Source of the DNA: a virus
DNA: 23,147 nucleotides
Strand: one strand, 5' to 3'
IMG/VR virus record: IMGVR_UViG_3300020406_000028
Coordinates: 1-23,147 of that record
Of this stretch, positions 13,804 through 21,370 are shown one piece after another. The notes under the pieces were generated by a model, which was not told the DNA's origin, made no database searches, and saw only the letters and a list, made by a program, of their open reading frames with translations. Both the position numbers and the translations under genes were made by a program. Within the stretch, counting starts at the first letter, position 1, and every line of letters begins with the position of its first letter.

Positions 13804-16000
13804 CGTTCTGCTCTTTTTGTTGCTGAATCCACGCTAGAGCTGCTTTCTTACTAGGTGGAGTGTTTAAAAATCTTTGTGTCTCGTTGTACACTTTGTCAAA
13901 GTTTTCTTTTCTATCAAGGTCTTCTAATCCTCCACTGTTATCAATAACGAAGAATCTATCAGGTCTAAAAATCTGTTGAAACTTCATTATGTTTTCTTGC
14001 ACTTCGTTCCATAATTGAGTAACCATATCACGCGGTAAAGTTCTTTCTCTTTTTTGGTTACGCTGTTGCGCAACCTCTAGGCTTGTGTTAACAAAAATCA
14101 TTGCAACGTCATATCCAACTTCTCTTAACTTGTTTACATGCTTGCTAATAATATTAGGATCTTTTCCTGTACCATCAATAACTAATCCTATTCTGCCATC
14201 AATATACTGTGCTTCTCTTGACTTTATTAACGTTTTTGCTCTTTGCCGAATCTCTTGACCCTGAGGTGATCCTATAGTAGCAGGATCCAGAGCAAGATCC
14301 TGTTTCTTCAACAAGTATTCATACATGTCATCACTGTTCACTGTGCGTAATCCTGTGCCGCCCAATAAATTTTGTGCTACAAAGCCCTTGCCACTGCCAG
14401 GCCCTCCTGCCATAAACACTGCTTTAAAAATATGTGGATCATTTATTCCTTCATCTAAATTAAATGCACTTGTAAATGTTCCCACTATCTTGTCATACAT
14501 GCTCTTAGGCTTTTGTTTTTTCTTAGGCTTTTTGGGTTCGTCTTTCTTTTCATATCCAGGAAAATTAATCTGACTACCCAGTGAGTCTGTTTCCTCTTCC
14601 TTAACACAGTTAGGAACCATTCTATTGCCTTTTTTCTTGAATCCTTTTTGTTGCAACAAAAATGATTCATTATACTGTGTTACTGGCGGCACACGACTGC
14701 GTGTTGCATCTTTGGGATCTGTTTCTCTTGCGCCTCGTTCTCGTGCATCCTTTGTGAGCCTGCCCTTTACAAGATTACCTGACTTTGTAAAGTATGTGCC
14801 TGGCGGTGCTTCCTTTGTTTCGTTACTCTTCTTTTTCTTACGTCCAGCACAGTGCGCACGTTGACTAAATCCTTTAGGATTATTACAGTCAATACTCTTC
14901 TTATATTTTGCACTCCACTTCTCAAATATGTTTTGCCACTTGTCCGCAAACCAATCCGCTATCTCCTCATCCAGTGTTTCATCATAGCGAAGTTTGCCGG
15001 GTGTGCTTTTCTTAATGCGCAGTGGGCGATGCGGAAACACACTGACTACTAGTCCACTTGCAAGTGGCACACCAATACTGCCTCGTGTTTCTCCCATTTC
15101 AACACTGTCATACATGTCTTTGTAGTAGGTCTTTTCAAATTTGTTAACTAGATCATACAATTCAAATGCGGGCATGTTTACACGCATTACATTTAGATCG
15201 CTTCCTGTGTTAAGTGCTACTAGCCATCTGTGATGTCCATCCATAATATAACCATCACTGCTTACAATTACGGCTTTAGTGTTAGGCCCTTGTTTAATAT
15301 TTTTGCGCATCTGTTTCATGATGCCTTCATCACTGAACTCTTTTTGCATTGCTCGTAGTTCACTAGCAGGCATTGTATCCTTAGTAAATTTTGCACCGTT
15401 CTTTTTTAAGTATGCGTAAAATAAATTATAGTCATCACTTTTAATTTGCGGCATGTCCTTGCGTTTTACGCCCAGTGTATCCTTAGGGTCTGGACGTTCA
15501 ATACGCAGTTCGTTCATCTTCTTAGTTTTCTTCTTCATAGCATTAATGTACTTGCGATACACCGCGGCGGCACTAACTTTGCCTGCTGCCTTTGCACGTT
15601 GTTCCATTGCTATGGCTGCTTGAATTTTATGTGCGTGTTTTTTGCCACTGCGTTTAATTTTGTTTACACTGGCCTTAGCATCCTTTACTGTAGCAAACTT
15701 TAGTCCATGTATTGTTCCTTTTGGATTTTCGTCTGTATACAAGTCACTATGCTTCTTACTGCCAGCGGGTTGACCTTTTTTACGAGGTACACGTTTACCT
15801 TCTGCCATATCCTCAGATATACCTAGGTTAAACAATTTGTTTGGAGTTGTATTCTTTGTTGCTTTCTTGTCGTGAAGTTTAGGCTTACCAGATCCGAGAC
15901 CCAGTTTCTTTACATTCATATACTCGCCACCTACAGGAACATCCTTAGTAGCGTTCTGTTTTGTAACGATGCCTACGCCGCCTACTTCACTTAGTTTCAT
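13736..16000 (-). CDS. Multidomain protein: ParB-like domain, Cys modules and C-terminal P-loop kinase (zeta-toxin/AAA_33-like)
   Basis: This 754-residue protein has at least four parts. Residues 1-165 are basic, with KGTIHGLKFATVKDAKASVN and a helical KAAGKVSAAAVYRKYI segment. Residues about 205-280 contain a ParB/sulfiredoxin-like core (VIVSSDGYIMDGHHRWLVAL, 245-264). Residues 350-470 carry short basic modules, KKSIDCNNPKGFSQRAHCAG (367-386) and QQKGFKKKGNRMVPNCV (450-466). Residues 525-715 form a P-loop kinase with Walker A GGPGSGKG (532-539, K538), VIDGTGKDP with D609 as Walker B, and arginines in the RNQKRERTLPRD lid-like region, most like polynucleotide-kinase or zeta-toxin enzymes. It is coupled by TAATG to the nucleotidyltransferase gene in a late operon, which suggests a virion-borne, injected enzyme. 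The substrate is unknown. Confidence 0.7.
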   Translation of the reverse strand: MKLSEVGGVGIVTKQNATKDVPVGGEYMNVKKLGLGSGKPKLHDKKATKNTTPNKLFNLGISEDMAEGKRVPRKKGQPAGSKKHSDLYTDENPKGTIHGLKFATVKDAKASVNKIKRSGKKHAHKIQAAIAMEQRAKAAGKVSAAAVYRKYINAMKKKTKKMNELRIERPDPKDTLGVKRKDMPQIKSDDYNLFYAYLKKNGAKFTKDTMPASELRAMQKEFSDEGIMKQMRKNIKQGPNTKAVIVSSDGYIMDGHHRWLVALNTGSDLNVMRVNMPAFELYDLVNKFEKTYYKDMYDSVEMGETRGSIGVPLASGLVVSVFPHRPLRIKKSTPGKLRYDETLDEEIADWFADKWQNIFEKWSAKYKKSIDCNNPKGFSQRAHCAGRKKKKSNETKEAPPGTYFTKSGNLVKGRLTKDARERGARETDPKDATRSRVPPVTQYNESFLLQQKGFKKKGNRMVPNCVKEEETDSLGSQINFPGYEKKDEPKKPKKKQKPKSMYDKIVGTFTSAFNLDEGINDPHIFKAVFMAGGPGSGKGFVAQNLLGGTGLRTVNSDDMYEYLLKKQDLALDPATIGSPQGQEIRQRAKTLIKSREAQYIDGRIGLVIDGTGKDPNIISKHVNKLREVGYDVAMIFVNTSLEVAQQRNQKRERTLPRDMVTQLWNEVQENIMKFQQIFRPDRFFVIDNSGGLEDLDRKENFDKVYNETQRFLNTPPSKKAALAWIQQQKEQNDAERSAKQQQNKEPDGGTTDSN

Positions 16001-17946
16001 TATGCAGTTTTGCCTTTTCCAAATAATTGTTTACGTTTTGCAAAATCCTGTTTTACTTTTTTTTTAATGTTATCCAGAATATTTTCTTGAACTTCAGGAA
16101 TAAGTCCTATATTATCACGAACTTTCTTGATCATAAGCATGATATCGCCATGCATAGGACTGCCCATGGGACACTCCATTTCTTTCTTATAAAGTTTCAT
16201 TAACAGTATACGTCCTGCTTTGTGATCAGGTGCCATTGGATCGCCACAGTGTTCACCAATTTTTTTACTACCCACTAGCATTCCTCTTGCAGGATGTGGT
16301 GATTCTTTTCCGCCTGGTTTGCTAGACTTTGTAAATTTATCTGTGCTTTTTAATTGATCTTTTGATTCTGATATATCCCTATCAATTCCTTTGCTTGCTG
16401 TGCCACCACGTGTACGCTGTGCCGCTAGTTCTCTGTATGCTTCCTGAATACTATTGTTGTAGGTTGCTAGTAGATCCATGTAGCGAGGTAAATTATCCTG
16501 CACATTTTTAGCATCCTTCATTGCACCAAGTTTAGCAACATCCATAGCCATTTCACTTACTTTTTCCAGCGCACTACTTATACTCATTGTCCCTATACCG
16601 CGAATAGCAATTACACTATTCATTGGATCATCTTTGTTAAAATCCGTAATCTCTTCTGTAACTGGTGTAAAATGTTCTCGTATACTCTCAGCATAGTAAG
16701 GATTATCCGGATCAGCATCCTTTGCCTCATCAGGCCACCATTCTAAGGAATACTTCATTCCACGTTTAAACATATCCTTCATTGCAAGAATACGCTTTTC
16801 GTATTCCTTAGGTGTTGCTTCTGTTCTGCCGTACACTACATCCAAGCAAAAATTAAGTGTAACAGCATTTGCAGTTAAACTTCCGCAACGTGCGCCTACT
16901 TCATTTTTAAGGTGGTCAATAAGTATACTGCCACTACACTTGGCTAGTTCGTCACTTAAATCCTCATCTACTTCTAGATCAATATAACTGTAAACAAAAT
17001 CATAGTGCGGTGCAGGCGATCCGTGTAGAATATATTCGTCTCTAACCACAATACGTTTAAATCCATCTTTGTGATGCCACACAGTTTGTTCGTCTGTTGC
17101 CTCATCAGGTTCGCCAAATGTTTTTTCCAGGAACTGGCTATAATCAGCCGCTTCAGGATGATCCCATTTGCTGTAATCTGCCTCGTGCAGTGTTTTATAT
17201 ACTTCTTCCGGTAACATGTGTCCACCTTCCATTATTGCTTGTTCTAATAGTGTATACTGTGTGTTATATTTAAGATGCTCCAGTCTCGCACAAGCCTCTA
17301 CAATATACTTGTCGTCCGCGCCTAGTTCAATTAATTGTTCTAGTATTTCATCTGCACGAATAAGTGTTTCACTAATTTTTTTAGTCATTGTGCTATGTAT
17401 TCTTGCATCATATTTTCCGAATAGATCTGTGATCATACGCTTTTGTGTATCATCATCAGCACGGGCAAAATTTGCACGAAACTCACTTGCACTTTGCATG
17501 GGTTTGCCAAGCACATCAAACTGTAGTGTAGGAACAGTTATGATATACGCATTTTTATCCAGTGTGTTCATATCCTTTTGCACTGGTTGGTAGTAACTGG
17601 GCTCACCGTCTTTGCGTGGTTGAAAAGAAAAGCGAGGATCTTCAGCCATGTCTTTGTCACTGACTGCAAACAACGCAATTGTGTTTTGGGGATCGTAGTT
17701 GTCTGTAATCTCAACTGCTTGGTATGGATTTTTTACCTGAACAACACGGCTTGGATCAACGCCCGTAAGCGCCATCATTGCTCGCTTCTCTTCAAATGTG
17801 AATGGGGATTTGGGGGGATCTACCTTATTACTGGTAGCAATAAACACACGATTCTTGCCAAAACGTTTGACAAGAGCATCGTAAACACTTTTATGTCCTT
17901 TGTGGAACGGATGAAACCGCCCCGGATAGATTACGAGTGTATCCAT
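16000..17946 (-). CDS. Nucleotidyltransferase (HxGH superfamily, NMNAT/cytidylyltransferase-like) with long C-terminal extension
   Basis: Residues 1-190 of this 648-residue protein form a cytidylyltransferase-like Rossmann domain: LVIYPGRFHPFHKGHKSVYD (4-23) with the HxGH motif at 15-18, SPFTFEEKRAMM (47-58), and SASEFR (152-157) in the position of the ISSTxxR signature. Such enzymes adenylylate NMN, nicotinate mononucleotide or pantetheine phosphate, or make CDP compounds. About 450 further residues follow, with no close match I can name; they include HYDFVYSYIDLEVDEDL, a helical GTMSISSALEKVSEMAMDVA segment, and a basic end (KVKQDFAKRKQLFGKGKTA). Free-standing NMNATs are about 180-350 residues, so this is an unusually large fusion. 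It heads a late operon (CATAAATA box; AGGGA ribosome site), unlike typical early metabolic genes. NAD salvage is one possibility. Confidence 0.7.
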   Translation of the reverse strand: MDTLVIYPGRFHPFHKGHKSVYDALVKRFGKNRVFIATSNKVDPPKSPFTFEEKRAMMALTGVDPSRVVQVKNPYQAVEITDNYDPQNTIALFAVSDKDMAEDPRFSFQPRKDGEPSYYQPVQKDMNTLDKNAYIITVPTLQFDVLGKPMQSASEFRANFARADDDTQKRMITDLFGKYDARIHSTMTKKISETLIRADEILEQLIELGADDKYIVEACARLEHLKYNTQYTLLEQAIMEGGHMLPEEVYKTLHEADYSKWDHPEAADYSQFLEKTFGEPDEATDEQTVWHHKDGFKRIVVRDEYILHGSPAPHYDFVYSYIDLEVDEDLSDELAKCSGSILIDHLKNEVGARCGSLTANAVTLNFCLDVVYGRTEATPKEYEKRILAMKDMFKRGMKYSLEWWPDEAKDADPDNPYYAESIREHFTPVTEEITDFNKDDPMNSVIAIRGIGTMSISSALEKVSEMAMDVAKLGAMKDAKNVQDNLPRYMDLLATYNNSIQEAYRELAAQRTRGGTASKGIDRDISESKDQLKSTDKFTKSSKPGGKESPHPARGMLVGSKKIGEHCGDPMAPDHKAGRILLMKLYKKEMECPMGSPMHGDIMLMIKKVRDNIGLIPEVQENILDNIKKKVKQDFAKRKQLFGKGKTA

Positions 17947-17968
17947 TGTAAATCCCTAAAACACAGTG

Positions 17969-17976
17969 TATTTATG
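17969..17976 (-). promoter_or_regulatory. T4-type late promoter box (variant CATAAATA)
   Basis: Minus-strand AAGCATAAATAC lies in the 32-base gap between the beta-rich protein and the nucleotidyltransferase fusion, 22 bases before ATG 17946. It shares ATAAATA with the other four boxes and is almost identical to the box at 21095-21102 (AAGCATAAATAT). Confidence 0.6.
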
Positions 17977-17978
17977 CT

Positions 17979-18425
17979 TTATAGATTTTCCAACAACCAA
18001 ATGTAAACAGGGTTAGTAAAGTGTAGTGTTGTTTGTCCGTTCCAACTTAGTTTAGTAGCATCAAAACCATATGCTTCCTGTGCTTCTGTATCTGTGGGCG
18101 TAAACACTAGTGTCTCTTCAGTGTCAAATGTAAACCAGTCCAGTGCAATATCATCAAATAGAATACTAGATATTTCCACACGCTTGTCAGCAACTATCTC
18201 ATCCTGTTCTATAATTACATCTGTTTTGGGATCTTTGTTAGTGTATTCAACAACCAGTGTGTGTTCACCGTCAGCAATGTCCGCATCAAATTCTATTGTT
18301 TGGCTATGTTCACAAAAACCGCTCCATTTAGATTCGCTGTCTAAACTAACTATGACATATGGATGTTCACGCACTGATTCATGTGTAACAATATCCAGTT
18401 CAATCTTTATGTTAACTGTTTCCAT
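17979..18425 (-). CDS. Beta-sandwich-like protein, possibly carbohydrate-binding or virion decoration
   Basis: I place the start at ATG 18425 (148 residues, METVNIKIELDIVTHESVRE) because TTGGAGCAAATCA provides GGAG 7 bases upstream; an in-frame TTG at 18464 lacks this. The protein is acidic and strand-rich: NIKIELDI, YVIVSLDSESKW, SQTIEFDADIADGEHTLVVE, EISSILFDDIALDWF and TTLHFTNPVYIWLLENL. The pattern of paired strands with DGEHTLVVEYTNKD resembles Ig-like or carbohydrate-binding modules of xylanase-associated type, without a firm match. It overlaps the glycosyltransferase gene upstream by 14 bases and is last in that late operon, so it may be the glycan-decorated or glycan-binding partner. 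Confidence 0.6.
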   Translation of the reverse strand: METVNIKIELDIVTHESVREHPYVIVSLDSESKWSGFCEHSQTIEFDADIADGEHTLVVEYTNKDPKTDVIIEQDEIVADKRVEISSILFDDIALDWFTFDTEETLVFTPTDTEAQEAYGFDATKLSWNGQTTLHFTNPVYIWLLENL

Positions 18426-19062
18426 TGATTTGCTCCAAGTCTGGTTGGAATTTGTGATATCCAACGTGTGCTAGTTTAATGCTAGTATCCGCCCATACTT
18501 TACCGCCCAAGCGTCTATGTTCTCTACAGAATGTCCAGTCCTCTGTTAAGTATCTACCCTGACTATCAACACTGCAACGGAAAAAATCATATGCATATCC
18601 TGATACACCATTTGCATCCCGATATTTTGTTACGCCCGCGTCAATCATTTGTTTGAATACACTACGCTGAATTAACATAAAGCCTGTGCCCATGGTGCCT
18701 ACTTCAGTAAGATTGCCTTCCACTGCACCATTTTTAAGTGTACTTACCACCATTTTTGGGGGCAATATTTTTTGTGGGTATATGCCTCCTACAAGTTCGC
18801 GATCGTGTTTAATTAACTTAATAACACTGTCAGGTGTCCACTGTATGTCAGCATCCACAAACATAAGATGTGTAGCATCTCCTGCTAGAAACTTTGCCGC
18901 ACAACTGTTGCGGGCTCTGTTAACATTGCTTTCATTGCTAAGTGTATCCAGATCAAAAGGTACTTCGTTCTTAACAGCAAACGCTGTCCAGTGTATATAA
19001 CTGTTAAAACATGCTTCTGTTATCTGTCCCCCATAGCAGGGTGTCATAAAATGTATTTTCAT
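18412..19062 (-). CDS. GT-A type glycosyltransferase
   Basis: The 216-residue protein starts MKIHFMTPCYGGQITEACFN and has ESNVNRARNSCAAKFLAGDA leading into HLMFVDADIQW, with the metal/sugar-nucleotide DxD at D70-A-D72. A loop GIYPQK and a later MGTGFMLIQRSVF, then EDWTFCREHRRLGGKVWAD, match small GT-A fold enzymes (Anp1/GT2-like) common in marine phages. It has no membrane segment, so it should act in the cytoplasm, on DNA, a virion protein or a lipid-linked substrate. Its ATG overlaps the TGA of the larger glycosyltransferase-like gene. Late-operon context favours virion protein glycosylation over DNA glucosylation; this is inference. Confidence 0.75.
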   Translation of the reverse strand: MKIHFMTPCYGGQITEACFNSYIHWTAFAVKNEVPFDLDTLSNESNVNRARNSCAAKFLAGDATHLMFVDADIQWTPDSVIKLIKHDRELVGGIYPQKILPPKMVVSTLKNGAVEGNLTEVGTMGTGFMLIQRSVFKQMIDAGVTKYRDANGVSGYAYDFFRCSVDSQGRYLTEDWTFCREHRRLGGKVWADTSIKLAHVGYHKFQPDLEQINGNS

Positions 19063-20267
19063 TGATATTTCAGTTTGTTTAGGAGTTCATTTATTCTGTT
19101 TACTTTTGGAGAAAGAAAATGTTGCTGATTGTGTTTTAGTACATCGCTGATAATGTGTTGTATTCTAATGTGATGCTTATCAGTTAGTTGTGTTAGATCA
19201 TAACTAATTTTAAGTAGGCTAGTCATGCGCTGTTTATGATCCTGTTCGTCGTCATAGGTTTCTCTAATAACATCATGAAATGTTTTGTAACCTAAATCAC
19301 GAAGCAGTTGTAGACTGCCTGGATTTCCTATTATTATAAATGGCTGTAGATTTAGAATAGGCTTAAAAGTTTTTTCTGTAATAAAACAGGTATTATTGTC
19401 AAAGTGTGTTTCCACAACAAAGTTAAAATATGCATCCCTAAAGAAATCGTGATTTACTAGTTTATGATTATTGTGTTCTGAATCAGAAAGATCATCACAA
19501 TAGAAAGGTACACTAAGTTCGAAACCCAATAGGTCCTGTTGTAAACTATCATCGAAATCAACCCATTGACTTATATCATCTAGACCCTTATGACTTGTGT
19601 GGTACTTGTAACCTGTATAACTGAAATAACCATGTTTTAGTATATCCATAGTATACATATAACTTGCGTAGATTTTTCTGTGTGCCTTGTCTGCTCTATT
19701 AAGACATGTAAACTTTTTACCTCTACGCTCTAGATTGTGTTCCTTAACAAACTTGTTTTCAATAACCTGAAGATATCTATAGTACAGTTCATTATTACAA
19801 AAGAATATAAATGGGTGTGTATCCTTAAGCAAATAATTACTAGTCACTATTCTTATGCTGTCAATACTAACGTTCCATGTACTGCACATGCGTTCTATGC
19901 TATTGTTTATTTCTGGATCTGGATTATCACCTTCTGAATAATAAAAAAGCACACGAAAGTCACCACCTATAAAACGATTACGACTGTAATCATCCATTAG
20001 TGCTATGTAATCTATTTCAGGATCCCAAAAGTTTAGTTCAATAGGATAGTATGCACTAGCAGTACCTGTAATATAATCCTTTACTAGTGTGCAGTTCTGT
20101 GCTACTTTATCCAGTTTGCAATATTTTAAAAAACGAAATTCAAAACTAAAAGGAGGATTCACGCAAAGATCCCACCACTGTGTAGTGTTGGGTACAAGTG
20201 TGTCGTCTTTTATTAGGTTCGGAAGAAATCCGTGCGAATTGCTCCTATCGAACAACCATTGTATCAT
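19059..20267 (-). CDS. Putative glycosyltransferase (GT10/GT-B-like C-terminal half)
   Basis: This is a 402-residue soluble protein. The N-terminal half (MIQWLFDRSNSHGFLPNLIK...) is unfamiliar. KKFTCLNRADKAHRKIYASY (184-203) resembles the start of a nucleotide-sugar-binding half. Residues 284-340 contain VVETHFDNNTCFITEKTFKP followed by PFIIIGNPGSLQLLRDLGYK and TFHDVIRETYDD, which correspond to the TEKxxxxxxxxxPFIxxG signature of GT10 fucosyltransferase-like GT-B enzymes. AAGG lies 8 bases before the ATG. It is coupled by ATGA to the GT-A enzyme gene that follows, so two different fold types probably act on the same glycan. The acceptor is unknown. Confidence 0.6.
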   Translation of the reverse strand: MIQWLFDRSNSHGFLPNLIKDDTLVPNTTQWWDLCVNPPFSFEFRFLKYCKLDKVAQNCTLVKDYITGTASAYYPIELNFWDPEIDYIALMDDYSRNRFIGGDFRVLFYYSEGDNPDPEINNSIERMCSTWNVSIDSIRIVTSNYLLKDTHPFIFFCNNELYYRYLQVIENKFVKEHNLERRGKKFTCLNRADKAHRKIYASYMYTMDILKHGYFSYTGYKYHTSHKGLDDISQWVDFDDSLQQDLLGFELSVPFYCDDLSDSEHNNHKLVNHDFFRDAYFNFVVETHFDNNTCFITEKTFKPILNLQPFIIIGNPGSLQLLRDLGYKTFHDVIRETYDDEQDHKQRMTSLLKISYDLTQLTDKHHIRIQHIISDVLKHNQQHFLSPKVNRINELLNKLKYQ

Positions 20268-20276
20268 TGATTTGCC

Positions 20277-20531
20277 TTATTGGCCTGTTGCTTCTACTGT
20301 AATATCTGAGACGTGTGGAGCAACACAATCTATTATTGCTTCTACAACACGCTCGTCTAAATCTTCTGCCAGGGTAAATTCAAAACTTTGTCCTAGTTCT
20401 GTTTCATAATATGTGCAATCACCGTCATCATTTTCATTAATAACTGTTTCACAGAATAGATCAACTGCACTGACAATTGTGTCTACTTGTTCTTCCGTTA
20501 GGTCATTTGCTGTGAAACGAATGTAACTCAT
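20277..20531 (-). CDS. Small acidic protein of unknown function
   Basis: The 84-residue protein MSYIRFTANDLTEEQVDTIV is strongly acidic (ENDDGDCTYYETELGQSFEF; AEDLDERVVEAIIDCVAPHV) and looks like a small alpha/beta fold with paired helices. I recognise no family. The start overlaps the upstream stop in TAATG and only 9 bases separate it from the next gene. It sits between a virion-like protein and the glycosyltransferases in a late operon; a chaperone or acidic adaptor is possible. Confidence 0.6.
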   Translation of the reverse strand: MSYIRFTANDLTEEQVDTIVSAVDLFCETVINENDDGDCTYYETELGQSFEFTLAEDLDERVVEAIIDCVAPHVSDITVEATGQ

Positions 20532-20905
20532 TAGTGTGCCATATAAATGTTGTTAATAGTGCCAGCAGTAAAATCACTTACTGCTATGCGTATCCAAACA
20601 AAATTTCCAGTAAAATTATTAAAGAAACTGTTTGTAATTGCTGTGCTACCATCACCTGTTATAACTGTAGCAATGTCTACAAAATCTGTTGCAGCAGGAT
20701 CTTTTCTAAGCGAGCCCTGTATTTTAACTGTACCTATTAGTCCAGTAACACGAGTCTGCACTGTGTGTACGCCATCACTAAATCCATAGTAACCATCACC
20801 TTTTACTTTATCACTGTTAAAACTTGCACTGCTACCATCATAGTTACCCGTGCTAGTGCCGAATGCAGTTGTTGGTAGTAGTGTGGTGCTGGTAGTTGCT
20901 GGCAT
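20531..20905 (-). CDS. Virion-like beta-rich protein
   Basis: The 124-residue protein is rich in Thr, Ser, Gly, Asn and Asp with few charged helices: MPATTSTTLLPTTAFGTSTG, then VQTRVTGLIGTVKIQGSLRK, VITGDGSTAITNSFFNNFTG and NFVWIRIAVSDFTAGTINNI. The segment IGTVKIQGSLRKDPAATDFV followed by an aromatic strand is typical of small phage surface or fibre-associated beta domains. The ATG directly abuts the TAA of the preceding gene. A structural virion role is inferred from composition and the late promoter at 21095. Confidence 0.6.
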   Translation of the reverse strand: MPATTSTTLLPTTAFGTSTGNYDGSSASFNSDKVKGDGYYGFSDGVHTVQTRVTGLIGTVKIQGSLRKDPAATDFVDIATVITGDGSTAITNSFFNNFTGNFVWIRIAVSDFTAGTINNIYMAH

Positions 20906-21076
20906 TTACTGTGTGTCCTGAATAAGTTCTACTATTTTACCTGGGCCTGCTAGTTCGCCTATTACTGCTTCTAGTTGGCTCATTATTTCTGCGTCAAGTG
21001 GCGGCTTTGCTTCTTGATTGTCTCTTAGTAGTTCGCTTACTTTAATAACAAACATCTGTTCATTGAGTTTAGCCAT
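20906..21076 (-). CDS. Small protein of unknown function (56 residues)
   Basis: This short gene begins at ATG 21076 with an excellent ribosome site AAGGAG and reads MAKLNEQMFVIKVSELLRDN, then QEAKPPLDAEIMSQLEAVIG, ending VELIQDTQ with a TAA that touches the next ATG. It is acidic, and two helices are likely. Its reality is supported by the ribosome site, the late box directly upstream (21095-21102) and zero spacing to the following gene. I know of no function. Confidence 0.7.
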   Translation of the reverse strand: MAKLNEQMFVIKVSELLRDNQEAKPPLDAEIMSQLEAVIGELAGPGKIVELIQDTQ

Positions 21077-21094
21077 AATATACTCCTTATCGTA

Positions 21095-21102
21095 TATTTA
21101 TG
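21095..21102 (-). promoter_or_regulatory. T4-type late promoter box (variant CATAAATA)
   Basis: Minus-strand AAGCATAAATAT, overlapping the stop codon of the upstream 90-residue gene (21098-21100), lies 18 bases before ATG 21076. AAGGAG follows about 8 bases after the box. It shares ATAAATA with the four other boxes in the window. Confidence 0.6.
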
Positions 21103-21370
21103 CTTCAGTCTTAGGTTTGCGTCCGCGCTTCTTATACTCTTTAAATGTGCCATCTGGCTTGATATTATATGCTTTTGCAAAACGTTCTGGTGTCATGCCT
21201 TCAATATCATAGATAGCGCCTGCAGGCATTCCAGGATAGTAGTACACATCTTTTTTCACAAAAATATCTTTGCCGCCAAGTCCTTTACTTCTTACGTTTG
21301 CGTATACAAGTGTATTTTCATGCACAAGTTTTTTTGCTACTAGAGTTTGCAATAGTTGTTCAGACATCAT
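21098..21370 (-). CDS. Small basic phage protein with KKRGRKPK tail
   Basis: The 90-residue protein starts at one of two consecutive ATGs (21370 or 21367), reads MMSEQLLQTLVAKKLVHENT, then an aromatic/gly stretch VYYYPGMPAGAIYDIEGMTP, and ends with a basic tail TFKEYKKRGRKPKTEA. The RGRKPK segment is AT-hook-like and could contact A+T-rich DNA. It overlaps the preceding gene by 11 bases. No family is recognised; a regulatory or nucleoid-type role is a guess. Confidence 0.6.
   Translation of the reverse strand: MMSEQLLQTLVAKKLVHENTLVYANVRSKGLGGKDIFVKKDVYYYPGMPAGAIYDIEGMTPERFAKAYNIKPDGTFKEYKKRGRKPKTEA

Noticed and set aside
13736-17946. Naming the nucleotidyltransferase nadM/nadR and the kinase pnkP
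   Set aside because: The superfamily motifs are clear but substrate-specific features are not; the large extensions argue against simple equivalence.
207-18474. Many plus-strand open frames of 60-140 codons (for example 10908-11333, 17216-17593, 17578-18006)
   Set aside because: All lie antisense to well-supported minus-strand genes, have unnatural composition (Ser/Cys/Ile-rich mirror translations) and lack ribosome sites.
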